From NCBI GenBank assembly GCA_963832715.1, contig CAWHVB010000002.1, positions 248,001 through 312,000 of the forward strand: DNA of 64,000 bases. Reading direction: 5' to 3'. The translations under genes were made by a program, and so were the position numbers. Shown one piece after another: positions 43,801 through 51,874 of this stretch (position 1 is the first letter of the stretch; every line of letters starts with the position of its first letter). The notes beneath the pieces are model-generated. The model made no database searches and was not told where the DNA came from. It saw nothing but the letters and a program-made list of their open reading frames with translations. The DNA comes from DATFVA01 sp963832715 (GTDB lineage: Bacteria > Bacteroidota > Ignavibacteria > Ignavibacteriales > Ignavibacteriaceae).

Positions 43801-44846
43801 TTAAATACAGCTCCATTAGCATAATTAAAATTAAGTATATCCTGAATATATCTTGGTGGCATCCCCTGATGTACGCCAGCTGAAGTATAGCCCATTACGC
43901 TATCCTCACTCGTCACAATCCAGTTATTTATTTCACTATTATACTCAGTAGGAAATCCCAAAAGGTTTAATTTATAAAATGCCCGGGACATATCGCTGCT
44001 ACCAGGCCCACCGCCATCAATTATCCAAACTTTCTCGCCGGTTTTATCAGCATTAACGGATTTTTCAATAATATCTGTTATAATATCATAACTGAGCCCG
44101 TCAAGTCTGCTGACAAGGTAAGATAATTTATAATCGTATCCCTCCCAACTACCATTGTAGTAATCCGATAAAAATCTTGCATTCATTTCAAAAGTAGGAT
44201 CTTGATCGAAGTAGGGATTGGGTATAATTTTATTTGAGGTACAAGGAGGGGCATTTGGATCACAAGATGGATAGCATTGTGTGGTATAATCATTAAAGAT
44301 TGCTTTAATAAAATCCTCATAATTATCTGAATTGAGCATACAAAGAAGTCCATCCAGGCTAACGTTACCAGGCTCACTCCAATCGCCTGTAGCTTGAATT
44401 TTATAGGGCACGCCGCGACACATTACTACGTACCTGATCGTAGAGATTAAATTATTCTGCTGAAGATGTAAACGAATCGGATGAACCACCTCCTCCAAAA
44501 AATACTGCCAGGCGTGAAATTTTGCCGTGTCAACGCAATGAGTTGAATCCCACACTGCCCACGTTGAATCCTGAATATACTCATCATTATAACCAAGTTT
44601 TACAATGTGAGGGTCCGACCAGTCACCAACGCTTATTTCTCTGCGGGGGAGTTGTAAGTGGACAACATTTATGGCAGGAATATTACGAGCTTGAACGTAA
44701 TAGTTTTTTACCATAATGGATGTATCGGAGTTCGCATTGTAAACCACTAAAACCGTACTCGGATCTGGAATGCCTGCATTGGTCTGAGCGTTTGCTACTT
44801 TGTAACAAAGAAAAAGTAAAAGGGAGATTAAAAGTAAAAATCTCAC
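40869..44846 (-). CDS. Giant secreted protein: TIGR03790 domain, beta-helix, T9SS sorting domain
   Basis: 1,325 residues. Signal peptide ending VANAQ; residues about 25-440 match the TIGR03790 pattern (NIPAINVVHL, YVVMCRGVPYKI, GGPGSSD, YANGAVFNTYESYNG). Then a long right-handed beta-helix (about 450-1030) with many short NNSS/INLND coils, an alpha-helical TPR-like stretch (about 1110-1230) and a type-A T9SS domain beginning YQNYPNPFNPVTTIKY. Likely surface-displayed or released. No catalytic residue is assignable. Six base pairs separate it from the next Ycf48-like gene, suggesting co-transcription. Confidence 0.85.
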   Translation of the reverse strand: MRFLLLISLLLFLCYKVANAQTNAGIPDPSTVLVVYNANSDTSIMVKNYYVQARNIPAINVVHLQLPRREISVGDWSDPHIVKLGYNDEYIQDSTWAVWDSTHCVDTAKFHAWQYFLEEVVHPIRLHLQQNNLISTIRYVVMCRGVPYKIQATGDWSEPGNVSLDGLLCMLNSDNYEDFIKAIFNDYTTQCYPSCDPNAPPCTSNKIIPNPYFDQDPTFEMNARFLSDYYNGSWEGYDYKLSYLVSRLDGLSYDIITDIIEKSVNADKTGEKVWIIDGGGPGSSDMSRAFYKLNLLGFPTEYNSEINNWIVTSEDSVMGYTSAGVHQGMPPRYIQDILNFNYANGAVFNTYESYNGYSIGTLRPQGQGLMTEFLLKGGTGGAGHSWEPIGDGVISDEVYFPYYAIGYNQIDAAWQGMPYLAWRNVVVGDPLTRIYNCENNIISSNTTIGSGDYDCSIIVPQNVTLTVSSGSILNFRRNASLKVYGRLELENNTTINFNGYSKLYVNGTAALIMTNNMVFNDESKLIINGQLTIEGSEGLELNNNSSLDVLGSLLITAGSIINLNDESSIQVSGTMISQGTEADNVEINFESSQKQIEFSNGDSLIVNYTIVNNGGLAVRFTSTEVELKALKVTNSVFSNPYRGLSIYLYGNTPLSTAEISNCDINFVGPLNYSPIAIDLQEIPEMIIDYNTISFSSVIGLRGINLFNNGLITISRCTISGSSTGINSKISSDQESPPIKSLESNILISGCNVDHCSTGIVINNQNASYLSLQILDNDIVNCSTGISINQFNNFSPIISDNRIIDFTSYGISLTNGSSVTIRNDSVITSNSSAENPIGIYLSQVANPYILENYISTSLPDPGSGIVSVSSSGNYRLNEISGHFYGVELANSSSPNLAQNEIHNNKNYGVYISTGSNPKLDKGVAGGLTYPVSGYNNIYENGVGGALLSDPEIYINRANIQLSKGCNTIADDRYNPPNYNHTLLVDGINVQSSILADSNYWGDHPLYGHNPAQRFGSGVSLRYTPYDIVPCTYSAGGSGLLVLKTTTGSIVDTLLADGTLPGQLSQIESAYSDANYNFYSDNFNSAEIIYKQIIAGSEDSTYSLEAYSKLYLIKKYQNANARGYENLREYYSGKLSAVADSGILLALNNLIDMCTVSREQYEQAISSFDQTAQNNPGTDIALYNEINAFTTALLVDTTNGLSKSAGKYKSRDVTEYLKNVGDLLKTRGKKVEDYKDELIPTEYLLYQNYPNPFNPVTTIKYAIPKNVNVELKVFNILGQEVKTLVNETKNPGYYEVQFNAGNFASGVYLYRIIAGEFIKTGKMILIK

Positions 44847-44854
44847 ATTTCCTC

Positions 44855-46870
44855 CTATTTAATAATGCAAAGTTTTTTGACTTCCGAATGTTCTTTTTCT
44901 GTTATCATTCGGTAGAAATAAATTCCTGATGTGAGTCTTTCTAAATTGAATGTTATCGTATAAAAACCTGGCACTAATTCCTTATCCAGCAATACCTCTA
45001 CTTCCCTGCCCGTGATATCATATAAAATTATTTTTGCGTTTGACTGGTATGAAATTTCAAAATCAATATTTGTTGCCGGGTTAAAAGGATTAGGATAATT
45101 CTGATACAATTTAATTTTAAATGGATGGAAAATATTGACTTCAATAATATCACTGAAGTTAAAGGTGCCCCCAAAATCTATTTGTTTCAATTTATAATAG
45201 TATCTACCCGATAAGAATAACCTGTCTTCGTATTCGTAATGTTGGGATGAAGTTGTTGTGCCACTCCCCTCGATAAACGCAATCGCCTTCCAGTCCCGTT
45301 TATTATCGGACCTTAAAATTTCAAAGCCACGATTATTTGTTTCAGTTACCGTAGTCCATTTTAAAGTAACAAAGTTTTTGAATGTCTCTGCATTAAAAGA
45401 AGATAATTCTACTGGTGTAATAGTAGTGTCAATATATTTGTATACTAAACCAGTATATCCAACCGCATACCCAATATAATTTTTAGGCGAATGAAACCTT
45501 CTTAAACCGATATTTCTTAATTCTAATACCTCGTTCCAGGTATCACCCTTATCATTTGTTTCATAGACGCCATCGCCTATTATAAAACCGTGTGATGTTG
45601 ATAGCCAGCCAAAAGTTCTTATTATGTATTGAGAAGAGAACTGTGTAAACCAATTATTTCCAGAATCTGTTGTTTTATCCAATTCTAGAAAATTTATTGC
45701 AAATTCAAGTGAATCAATATAATAAATATCACTACCATCAAAAATCTGAATATCTGTCCTTCTTATCCAATTTATCCCTCCGTCGACGGTATTGTATATT
45801 CCCCCAAAACCAGGTGATATTACCCACCCTTTCAACAGATCAATGAAAGATAAACTCATAAAGCTAAAATTTATTCCCGCATTAAGCTGAGCAAACCAGT
45901 TTTCACCAGCATCTGTAGTTTTTAGTATTCCGCCTCTTGTTGTTACTGCCCAACCAGTTGCGGGGTTTATAAAGTAAATCCTGTTTATCAATCCAATAGT
46001 ATCTGTTAAACCTGTTCTGTTGACTACATACCAGCTATCTCCTGCATCCGTTGTCTTTACTATTCTGCAGGGGGCGCTTCCTGCAAAGCCTGTTACGCTG
46101 TCCGTAAAGGTCACACATTTCAATGAAGAGGTAAATACATTTCTTGGAAAATTCGGCAGCCCAAACCAGTTATTCCCTCCGTCTGTGGTTTTATAAACCG
46201 GTCCTCCCGTATATCTTCCATCTGCGGCATAGCCTGTTTGTTCATCTGTAAAGAACACATCAACAAAATCTGCATTTAGGAATAAACCTTCCCAGTTGTC
46301 ATATCCTCCCATTGTTTTCTCTACCCTCAAATTGCTCCCTGCAGAATATCCAATTCCACCAGGCAGCAGATCAAGTTCCCATTCGCTTAAATTCTGAACA
46401 GGCGGGATAAACCAGCTTGCCCCCCGGTTTGTTGTTTTTCTGATTCCCCAACTCTCTCCGCCATATGTGCCTATTGTATAACCTGTATCAGCATCAACAA
46501 ATTTTATGCTGTTAAGTTCATCGTGCTGAAGACGGGCATTCTGAATCCAGGTTAATCCTCCATCACTACTGTAAACATTCTTTCCGTTCATTCCTGCTGA
46601 TACTATATGCAAGCTGTCGATCAAATCGATGGCATATAGGGCATCGGTATCACCGGCCTGAAACTGTGTCCAGGAGTTTCCTCCATCTGTTGTTCTTAAT
46701 ATTTTCCCTCCTCCGCAGGCTATCATTCCATATTGTTCGTTCACGAAATCTATTGCCCAATAGTTTACATTTAAGCCGGCATTAACCGGCTGCCAGTTTA
46801 GCCCCGCATCAGTAGTTTTAAGTAAAGTTTGATTTAATCCGCAGGCCCATCCAAGTGTATCATTTATCAT
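44855..46870 (-). CDS. Ycf48-like repeat protein with T9SS sorting domain (main open part)
   Basis: 671 residues from the first in-frame ATG, but the protein certainly starts earlier: the same frame continues upstream with more repeats. It consists of repeated blades of the form TTDAGxxW...GWAxG...GxI, the Ycf48/BNR-type propeller pattern, then a fibronectin-like linker (LSSFNAETFKNFVTLKWTT) and the sorting domain YQNYPNPFNPATNIDF...GIYFYRMI. Ycf48 itself aids photosystem II assembly in cyanobacteria; in secreted T9SS proteins the propeller is probably only a binding scaffold. Confidence 0.85.
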   Translation of the reverse strand: MINDTLGWACGLNQTLLKTTDAGLNWQPVNAGLNVNYWAIDFVNEQYGMIACGGGKILRTTDGGNSWTQFQAGDTDALYAIDLIDSLHIVSAGMNGKNVYSSDGGLTWIQNARLQHDELNSIKFVDADTGYTIGTYGGESWGIRKTTNRGASWFIPPVQNLSEWELDLLPGGIGYSAGSNLRVEKTMGGYDNWEGLFLNADFVDVFFTDEQTGYAADGRYTGGPVYKTTDGGNNWFGLPNFPRNVFTSSLKCVTFTDSVTGFAGSAPCRIVKTTDAGDSWYVVNRTGLTDTIGLINRIYFINPATGWAVTTRGGILKTTDAGENWFAQLNAGINFSFMSLSFIDLLKGWVISPGFGGIYNTVDGGINWIRRTDIQIFDGSDIYYIDSLEFAINFLELDKTTDSGNNWFTQFSSQYIIRTFGWLSTSHGFIIGDGVYETNDKGDTWNEVLELRNIGLRRFHSPKNYIGYAVGYTGLVYKYIDTTITPVELSSFNAETFKNFVTLKWTTVTETNNRGFEILRSDNKRDWKAIAFIEGSGTTTSSQHYEYEDRLFLSGRYYYKLKQIDFGGTFNFSDIIEVNIFHPFKIKLYQNYPNPFNPATNIDFEISYQSNAKIILYDITGREVEVLLDKELVPGFYTITFNLERLTSGIYFYRMITEKEHSEVKKLCIIK

Positions 46871-47390
46871 CTGCAGTCCCCAGAGATCTCCGGTTACCCC
46901 GCTTGTTATCTGTGTCCAGATTTCTCCGCCGTCTGCCGAGCGAAGAATTAAACCATTAAATCCTGATGCAATTACAATTTGGCCATTAAAGCTTTTAACC
47001 TTCAGTATTGGTGTTGTTGTGTTGGTTTCCTCAGTTGTCCAGTCTTGTCCTCCATTTGTAGATTTAATTACTGTTCCCAGATCACCGCAAGCCCATCCTG
47101 CCTGTCCGGCAGGCAGGCCGGTATCAGTAGTTACAAAATGAATACCCAGATAATCAACCCTTGGTACCCTTGGGTTTAGCTCTGTCCATATACCTGTGCT
47201 TTCCAGAGGGAATAGTCTTCTTTTCTCTTCGATGAGATTTTTACCCGCATATTTTTCACTGTACGTCTGATAACCTTCCTGTAATGGAATGCCTCTTCTG
47301 TACTGAACGGGTACTGTATGGGTAGTGTCTGAATACTGTGCAGATATAACTGTATTCAGCAGGATTAAGAGTAGAAATTAATGCTTTCAT
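46871..47390 (-). pseudogene. 5' part of the Ycf48-like T9SS gene, out of frame with its start codon
   Basis: ATG at 47388-47390 follows GGAG at a 6-nt spacing and gives MKAL..., but the signal-peptide frame LLLILLNTVISAQYS is reached only by removing one base near 47377-47380. After that single break the frame is open straight into the 46870 ORF (VPVQYRRGIPLQEGYQTYSE, GIWTELNPRVPRVDYLG, then repeat blades). It also contains the in-frame palindrome insertion at 47097-47117. Confidence 0.8.
47097..47117. repeat. Near-perfect 21-bp palindrome inserted in frame in a Ycf48 blade
   Basis: On the minus strand the block is CCTGCCTGCC, then GGACAGGCAGG, i.e. CCTGCCTG/CAGGCAGG arms. It adds LPAGQAG between TTDTG and WACGDLG, where all other blades read TG(W)A.G directly, so it is an insertion of exactly 21 bp. 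Confidence 0.8.
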
Positions 47391-47704
47391 AGGGATCTCC
47401 CTTCTAAATAAATTATCACCTTATAGAATCCCCGGAATAAGAACTAACGTTAACTTAGAGAAAGGTACCCTTAAAGACAAGAATAATTATTGAATATATC
47501 AAAACCATAAAGAGTCCGCATCAAGCGTCTGATTCAATGCAGTTTGGCTGGAAGCAGGTGGATTCCATATACTGGAAAGATAATTCTTTATTATTTTTTC
47601 CAGAACTTAAATTAATTTGAAGCAACAGATTTGATTTCGACAGCTCTGGCAATTATGGTTTTGATTAAATAAATTTTTATGGGGAAAGCTGATCTGATGA
47701 TCAA
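47391..47704. other. Intergenic stretch before the Ycf48-like gene
   Basis: Holds the GGAG ribosome-binding site of the downstream leftward gene at its left edge. No other gene, hairpin or repeat is seen. Confidence 0.5.
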
Positions 47705-49015
47705 TTATACTATAACTATAATAAGATAAGCAGCTGAGATTGCGGAGAGTAAACCAAGCCCTGTGTAAGTGTACTTCCTTAACTCTTTAGTCCCGGAGAA
47801 ATGAGAGATTGCAGCTTTGACGATATTATTAGATATGGTTGCAATAATAACGGAAGCCACGACTACCTCCGGTGACAGATGCCCCGATGCTATTTTTGCC
47901 AATGAGAGCACTATAGCATCAACACTGGTTAATCCTGCCAATGCACTGGCTGCGTACAAACCGCCGGAACCAAGATACACCTCCCCTGCTTTTGCAGCAA
48001 AGATGACAATTCCAAAAATTATACCGAAAAGGATCGCCGATTTTAATCTGAACGGGTTATTGAGTTCGATCTCATCGTGTTTTCCGCTTGTAAATTTCTT
48101 TGACATTATCAGGCTGATAATAAATCCTGATACTGTAAAAATCAAAAGAGGGAGCCACAGCGATTCAATGAGGGCGCTGTTAAGGATCAGGACTACTATA
48201 AAAATTCTTGTATACATAATCGTAGATGCAAGGAGAATGCCTACAGCGAACTCCGGCGAAAGCGAACTATTATCTTTGCTTTTCTTAGATAAGGAGAAAG
48301 CCACAGCCGTACTGGAAACCATTCCTCCCAGCAGCCCGGTAATGAAAATTCCTTTCCCTTCTCCGAAAATTTTGATCAGTATATAGCCTACAAAGCTAAT
48401 TCCGCTGACCAGAATGACCATATACCATATAAGCCTGGGATTGATAACATTCAATGGTCCGTAGGTTTTATCGGGAAGAAGCGGAAGAACGATGACTGTT
48501 ATTATAGCTAGTTTAAGCGTTGCATATAAATCTTCCTCGCTAACCTTTCCCACAAAGTTATGCAGCTGAAACTTGAGTGTGAGGAAAAGAGCAACGATTA
48601 CGGTTATAAACGCGGCAAGGATTATAAAATTAAAATAGACTATTGTGCCGAGCAGGAAAACAATCATGATCGCAACTTCAGAAGTACCGCCGAGTTTGCC
48701 GGTTTTTGCAGAAAATACGTGAGAGGCGGTTACAAGTGATGCAAAGCCGGCAAAAATTATGAAGTAAATCCAGTATGAGGTAAATGAAGCTATAAGTCCC
48801 GCAGTAAATCCCAGCAAAGCTATTAGTGGAGTTGTCCGAACTCCGGCGAAAATCTTGTCATCCTTCGGTCGGGCGTGCTCTCTTTCAAGGCCGATTAAGA
48901 GCCCTATTAAAATAGCAACCGCTAGTTTCTGAAGAAGTATGAACAGATCCGAAGATGTAAGGGCGGCATCATTTCTAAGCAAATATTGGGGAAGCAGTTT
49001 TAGAGAATCCTGCAT
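47705..49015 (-). CDS. MgtC/SapB + DUF4010 membrane protein
   Basis: 436 residues with about twelve membrane helices. The N-terminal third has the MgtC/SapB signature (LAVAILIGLLIGLEREHA, then GVRTTPLIALLGF), and the rest matches DUF4010 (GLLGGMVSSTAVAFSLS near residue 225; SALAGLTSVDAIVLSLA near residue 350). The role of this two-part family is not established; MgtC itself is linked to magnesium limitation. Monocistronic. Confidence 0.85.
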   Translation of the reverse strand: MQDSLKLLPQYLLRNDAALTSSDLFILLQKLAVAILIGLLIGLEREHARPKDDKIFAGVRTTPLIALLGFTAGLIASFTSYWIYFIIFAGFASLVTASHVFSAKTGKLGGTSEVAIMIVFLLGTIVYFNFIILAAFITVIVALFLTLKFQLHNFVGKVSEEDLYATLKLAIITVIVLPLLPDKTYGPLNVINPRLIWYMVILVSGISFVGYILIKIFGEGKGIFITGLLGGMVSSTAVAFSLSKKSKDNSSLSPEFAVGILLASTIMYTRIFIVVLILNSALIESLWLPLLIFTVSGFIISLIMSKKFTSGKHDEIELNNPFRLKSAILFGIIFGIVIFAAKAGEVYLGSGGLYAASALAGLTSVDAIVLSLAKIASGHLSPEVVVASVIIATISNNIVKAAISHFSGTKELRKYTYTGLGLLSAISAAYLIIVIV

Positions 49016-49104
49016 AATGTTTTTAATTCAATATACTACATAATGATAAAACTCACTGTTAAGATAAAATATATTCTTTAAGTTTTCTATAAAAAGGAAT
49101 GATT

Positions 49105-49362
49105 ATGAATAAGATTTATGTGATGCCGCAGAATAATAAATGGGCGGTTAAAAGAAATGAAGAAGACAAACCAATCGATGAAAAGGATACAAAGAAGGAA
49201 GCCATAGAGGCTGCAAAGGAAATTGCGATAGGACTGGATGCTTCGCTTGTGATATTAAGACGGGACGGCACAATAGAGAACCTGGGGCAGGATTCAGTGG
49301 ACCCATTCCCTGATGAAGATAAAGGTCCTGATTACAACAATTTTAACGACGAAGGAGTGTGA
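49105..49362 (+). CDS. DUF2188-like small protein
   Basis: 85 residues starting MNKIYVMPQNNKWAVKRN. The pattern KWAVK...A...AK-IA...LVILRRDGTI is that of the small DUF2188 family, with an acidic tail. I choose the ATG at 49105 because AAGGA (49094-49098) sits 6 nt upstream of it; an in-frame ATG at 49099 touches that site. Function unknown. Confidence 0.78.
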   Translation: MNKIYVMPQNNKWAVKRNEEDKPIDEKDTKKEAIEAAKEIAIGLDASLVILRRDGTIENLGQDSVDPFPDEDKGPDYNNFNDEGV

Positions 49363-49463
49363 GTGGAATTTGGAGGATGATTTGTGAATTGAGATTGCGG
49401 TCTGAGCGGATAGAATTTGATAAATCAATTCCTACATTTAAACAAATCAAATTAGCGAAATAC

Positions 49464-49751
49464 TTATGGATTTAGAGGATTGAAAAATCGACACATAACA
49501 TCCTGATCTTGAGCAGGGAAAAACTTCTTTTGTGACAGCTTTTTCTGCAGTTTAGTTAAATACCCATAAGTAGCTATTTCAAGAAATAGATCAATATCTT
49601 TAGTGGGACGAACATCAGAAGCGGCAGGGTCATCCGCATATAAAAATACAACCGCACCGCCAACATATACTACGGCTTCATTAAGGTCACCCAAAGCATC
49701 TGCAACTTTTATAATCAGATTTTTATTAACTACTTTTTGATTATTAGTCAA
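49464..49751 (-). CDS. Nucleotidyltransferase (AbiEii/MNT-like), 3'-truncated
   Basis: 95 residues. The nucleotidyltransferase core VVYVGGAVVFLYADDPAASD followed by RPTKDIDLFLEI (about 27-57) gives the GG and DxD elements of this toxin-like fold. The reading breaks off at CRFFNPLNP, where relatives continue with the rest of the domain; full members are about twice as long. Probably a decayed gene. Start overlaps the upstream HTH gene by 8 nt, as in toxin-antitoxin pairs. Confidence 0.65.
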   Translation of the reverse strand: MTNNQKVVNKNLIIKVADALGDLNEAVVYVGGAVVFLYADDPAASDVRPTKDIDLFLEIATYGYLTKLQKKLSQKKFFPAQDQDVMCRFFNPLNP

Positions 49752-50259
49752 CTATTCTCCTTTTTAATTCTTTCATGGCCAAATTTTGTTCTCTGATTCG
49801 GCCTATTCTTACAGAATCCAAAAGTGCCAGCACCTCATATAATCTACTATCTTGAAGGGAAATTTCCGGAACGGTTTTATATAATGGTTCAATTGATTGG
49901 CCACGCATTTTCCCGTCCTTGTAAGGCCATACAAATGACTCTTCAGCATTTAATAACTTATTAAGAGGTGGTGCGGAATGAGCTGTGGGTATTCCTCTAA
50001 CTAAGGAACCAGGTCTTTGTGGAAATGTATATTTTAAACCAAATTCAAGAAATTCAAGTAAAGCGTTTTTCATAATGCTTTTTTTATCAGCACTCAATAG
50101 ACCGCCAATAGCTGATCTATTGAGCGACTCACTTACTTCACTAGCACTAATTTTTAATTTGCCTGAAATTTCTTTTGCTAGCCAATCCTTCTTTTTATAC
50201 AAAGCGATTTGTATTAAGATTAAAATATCTAAGGGTCTTATTCCACTATGTTTTTTCAT
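49744..50259 (-). CDS. Winged-helix protein paired with the nucleotidyltransferase (antitoxin-like)
   Basis: 171 residues. An N-terminal winged helix (LAKEISGKLKISASEVSESL) is followed by a conserved segment RGIPTAHSAPPLN and a helical C-terminus ending AMKELKRRIVD. Genes of this form precede AbiEii/MNT-like nucleotidyltransferases in many bacteria. In such pairs the HTH protein usually neutralises or represses its partner, but here the partner is truncated, so it may simply persist. Confidence 0.65.
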   Translation of the reverse strand: MKKHSGIRPLDILILIQIALYKKKDWLAKEISGKLKISASEVSESLNRSAIGGLLSADKKSIMKNALLEFLEFGLKYTFPQRPGSLVRGIPTAHSAPPLNKLLNAEESFVWPYKDGKMRGQSIEPLYKTVPEISLQDSRLYEVLALLDSVRIGRIREQNLAMKELKRRIVD

Positions 50260-50413
50260 TTATCATTCACTTAATTCGTGATTCGCAAATTGCGAATTCT
50301 AAATTAGTTAAAATCTAAATTACTTCAAAAGATTATTTATCTCTTTTAATAATAGCGATCTGGTGATTTATTGAATTGTGAATAAGCCGATTAAATTATG
50401 CCCTTTATAAATA

Positions 50414-51778
50414 CTATTTCACGTAGACCGTTTTAATATTCACAAACTCGTGTATGCCGAAATAAGACAATTCCCGGCCGTAGCCCGATTCTTTTAAGCC
50501 TCCGAAAGGAAGCCGCGGATCTGATTTAACAAATGCGTTTACGAAACAATTTCCGGCATTTAGTTCTTCCCGGGCTATTCTCTCCCCTCTTTTTGTATCT
50601 TTCGTAAATACGGCCGCTCCAAGTCCGAATATCGAATCATTGGCTATCCTGACTGCATCAGATTCATTCTTTGCTTTGATTAATGAAGCAACAGGTCCGA
50701 ATAGTTCTTCATCATACGCAGCCATTCCCTCTTTTACATTTTCAAGAACCGTAGGAGGATAGTATGCTCCTTTTGTTTTAGGTATCTCTCCGCCGAGCAG
50801 GAGTTTAGCCCCTTTGTCAATACTTCTTTTCACCTGGTCGTGAAGATCGTCACGGAGACTCTTAGTTGCCTGGGGACCAAGATCATTCGATTCATCAAAC
50901 GGATCTCCCATCTTTTTAGCTTTCATCTTTTCAACAAACACATCCCTGAACCTGTCATATACCTTTTCTACTATAATAAATCTTTTTGCAGCAATGCAGC
51001 TCTGTCCCCCGTTTATTAATCTTGATGTCACACAAGTATCGGCAGCCGTATCAAGGTCAGCATCTTCAAGTACCACATAGGGATCGCTCCCTCCAAGTTC
51101 AAGTACCGTTTTTTTTATGAGCGAACCGGCTTTTGAAGCAACAGCTTTTCCGGCAGGTACGCTTCCCGTTAAGGTCACTGCACGGATTTTTTCAAGTTCT
51201 ATTACCTTTTCCATTTTCTTCGAAGAAACAATTAATGTTCTGAACAAATCTTTGGGAAATCCTGCCTGTCTGAATACATCTTCAATGGCAAGTGCGCACC
51301 CGGTAACATTTGAGGCATGCTTCAGAACTCCCGCATTCCCGGCCATTAATCCGGGAACTGCAAAACGGAATACCTGCCAGTAGGGAAAGTTCCAGGGCAT
51401 TACAGCCAGTACTACTCCGAGCGGCTGGAAAGTTACAAAGCTTTTTGAAGCATCACTCTCTATTATTGTATCCTTCAGGAATTCCTCACCGTTCTCTGCA
51501 AAGTAATCGCATAGCCAGGCGCATTTTTCCACTTCAGATCTTGACTGAGTGATAGGTTTTCCCATCTCTTCAGTCATTAAACGGGAATGCATCTCTTTAT
51601 CCTTCCTTAGCATCTCACCGGCTTTTTTCATCATCTGTGACCTTGTGGAAAATGAACTGCGGCGCCATTCATTGAAAGCCTGATCTGCAGATGAGATTAT
51701 TGTTTCAATTTCACTCAGCTCCATTTCTTTATAGGATTTTATTTCAGATTCAGTTGCAGGATTAATAGATTGGATCAA
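50414..51778 (-). CDS. NAD(P)-dependent aldehyde dehydrogenase, succinate-semialdehyde type
   Basis: 454 residues. MPWNFPYWQVFRFAVPGLMAGN (coenzyme loop) near residue 127, general base Glu in LELGGSDPYVVLEDAD near residue 220 and the nucleophile in NGGQSCIAAKRFI near residue 255 are all present. The segment PRLPFGGLKESGYGREL near the end is typical of the short GabD/Sad subgroup. Oxidises succinate semialdehyde or a similar aldehyde; exact substrate uncertain. Stands alone. Confidence 0.9.
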   Translation of the reverse strand: MIQSINPATESEIKSYKEMELSEIETIISSADQAFNEWRRSSFSTRSQMMKKAGEMLRKDKEMHSRLMTEEMGKPITQSRSEVEKCAWLCDYFAENGEEFLKDTIIESDASKSFVTFQPLGVVLAVMPWNFPYWQVFRFAVPGLMAGNAGVLKHASNVTGCALAIEDVFRQAGFPKDLFRTLIVSSKKMEKVIELEKIRAVTLTGSVPAGKAVASKAGSLIKKTVLELGGSDPYVVLEDADLDTAADTCVTSRLINGGQSCIAAKRFIIVEKVYDRFRDVFVEKMKAKKMGDPFDESNDLGPQATKSLRDDLHDQVKRSIDKGAKLLLGGEIPKTKGAYYPPTVLENVKEGMAAYDEELFGPVASLIKAKNESDAVRIANDSIFGLGAAVFTKDTKRGERIAREELNAGNCFVNAFVKSDPRLPFGGLKESGYGRELSYFGIHEFVNIKTVYVK

Positions 51779-51874
51779 TGTTTAAACCTTTTTGAAAAGT
51801 ACGATCAAATAATAACCATTTTAGAGGAAAATTTCTTTGAAGAGGCTAAAACGGAAAGTTTGCTGTTATGCAGG

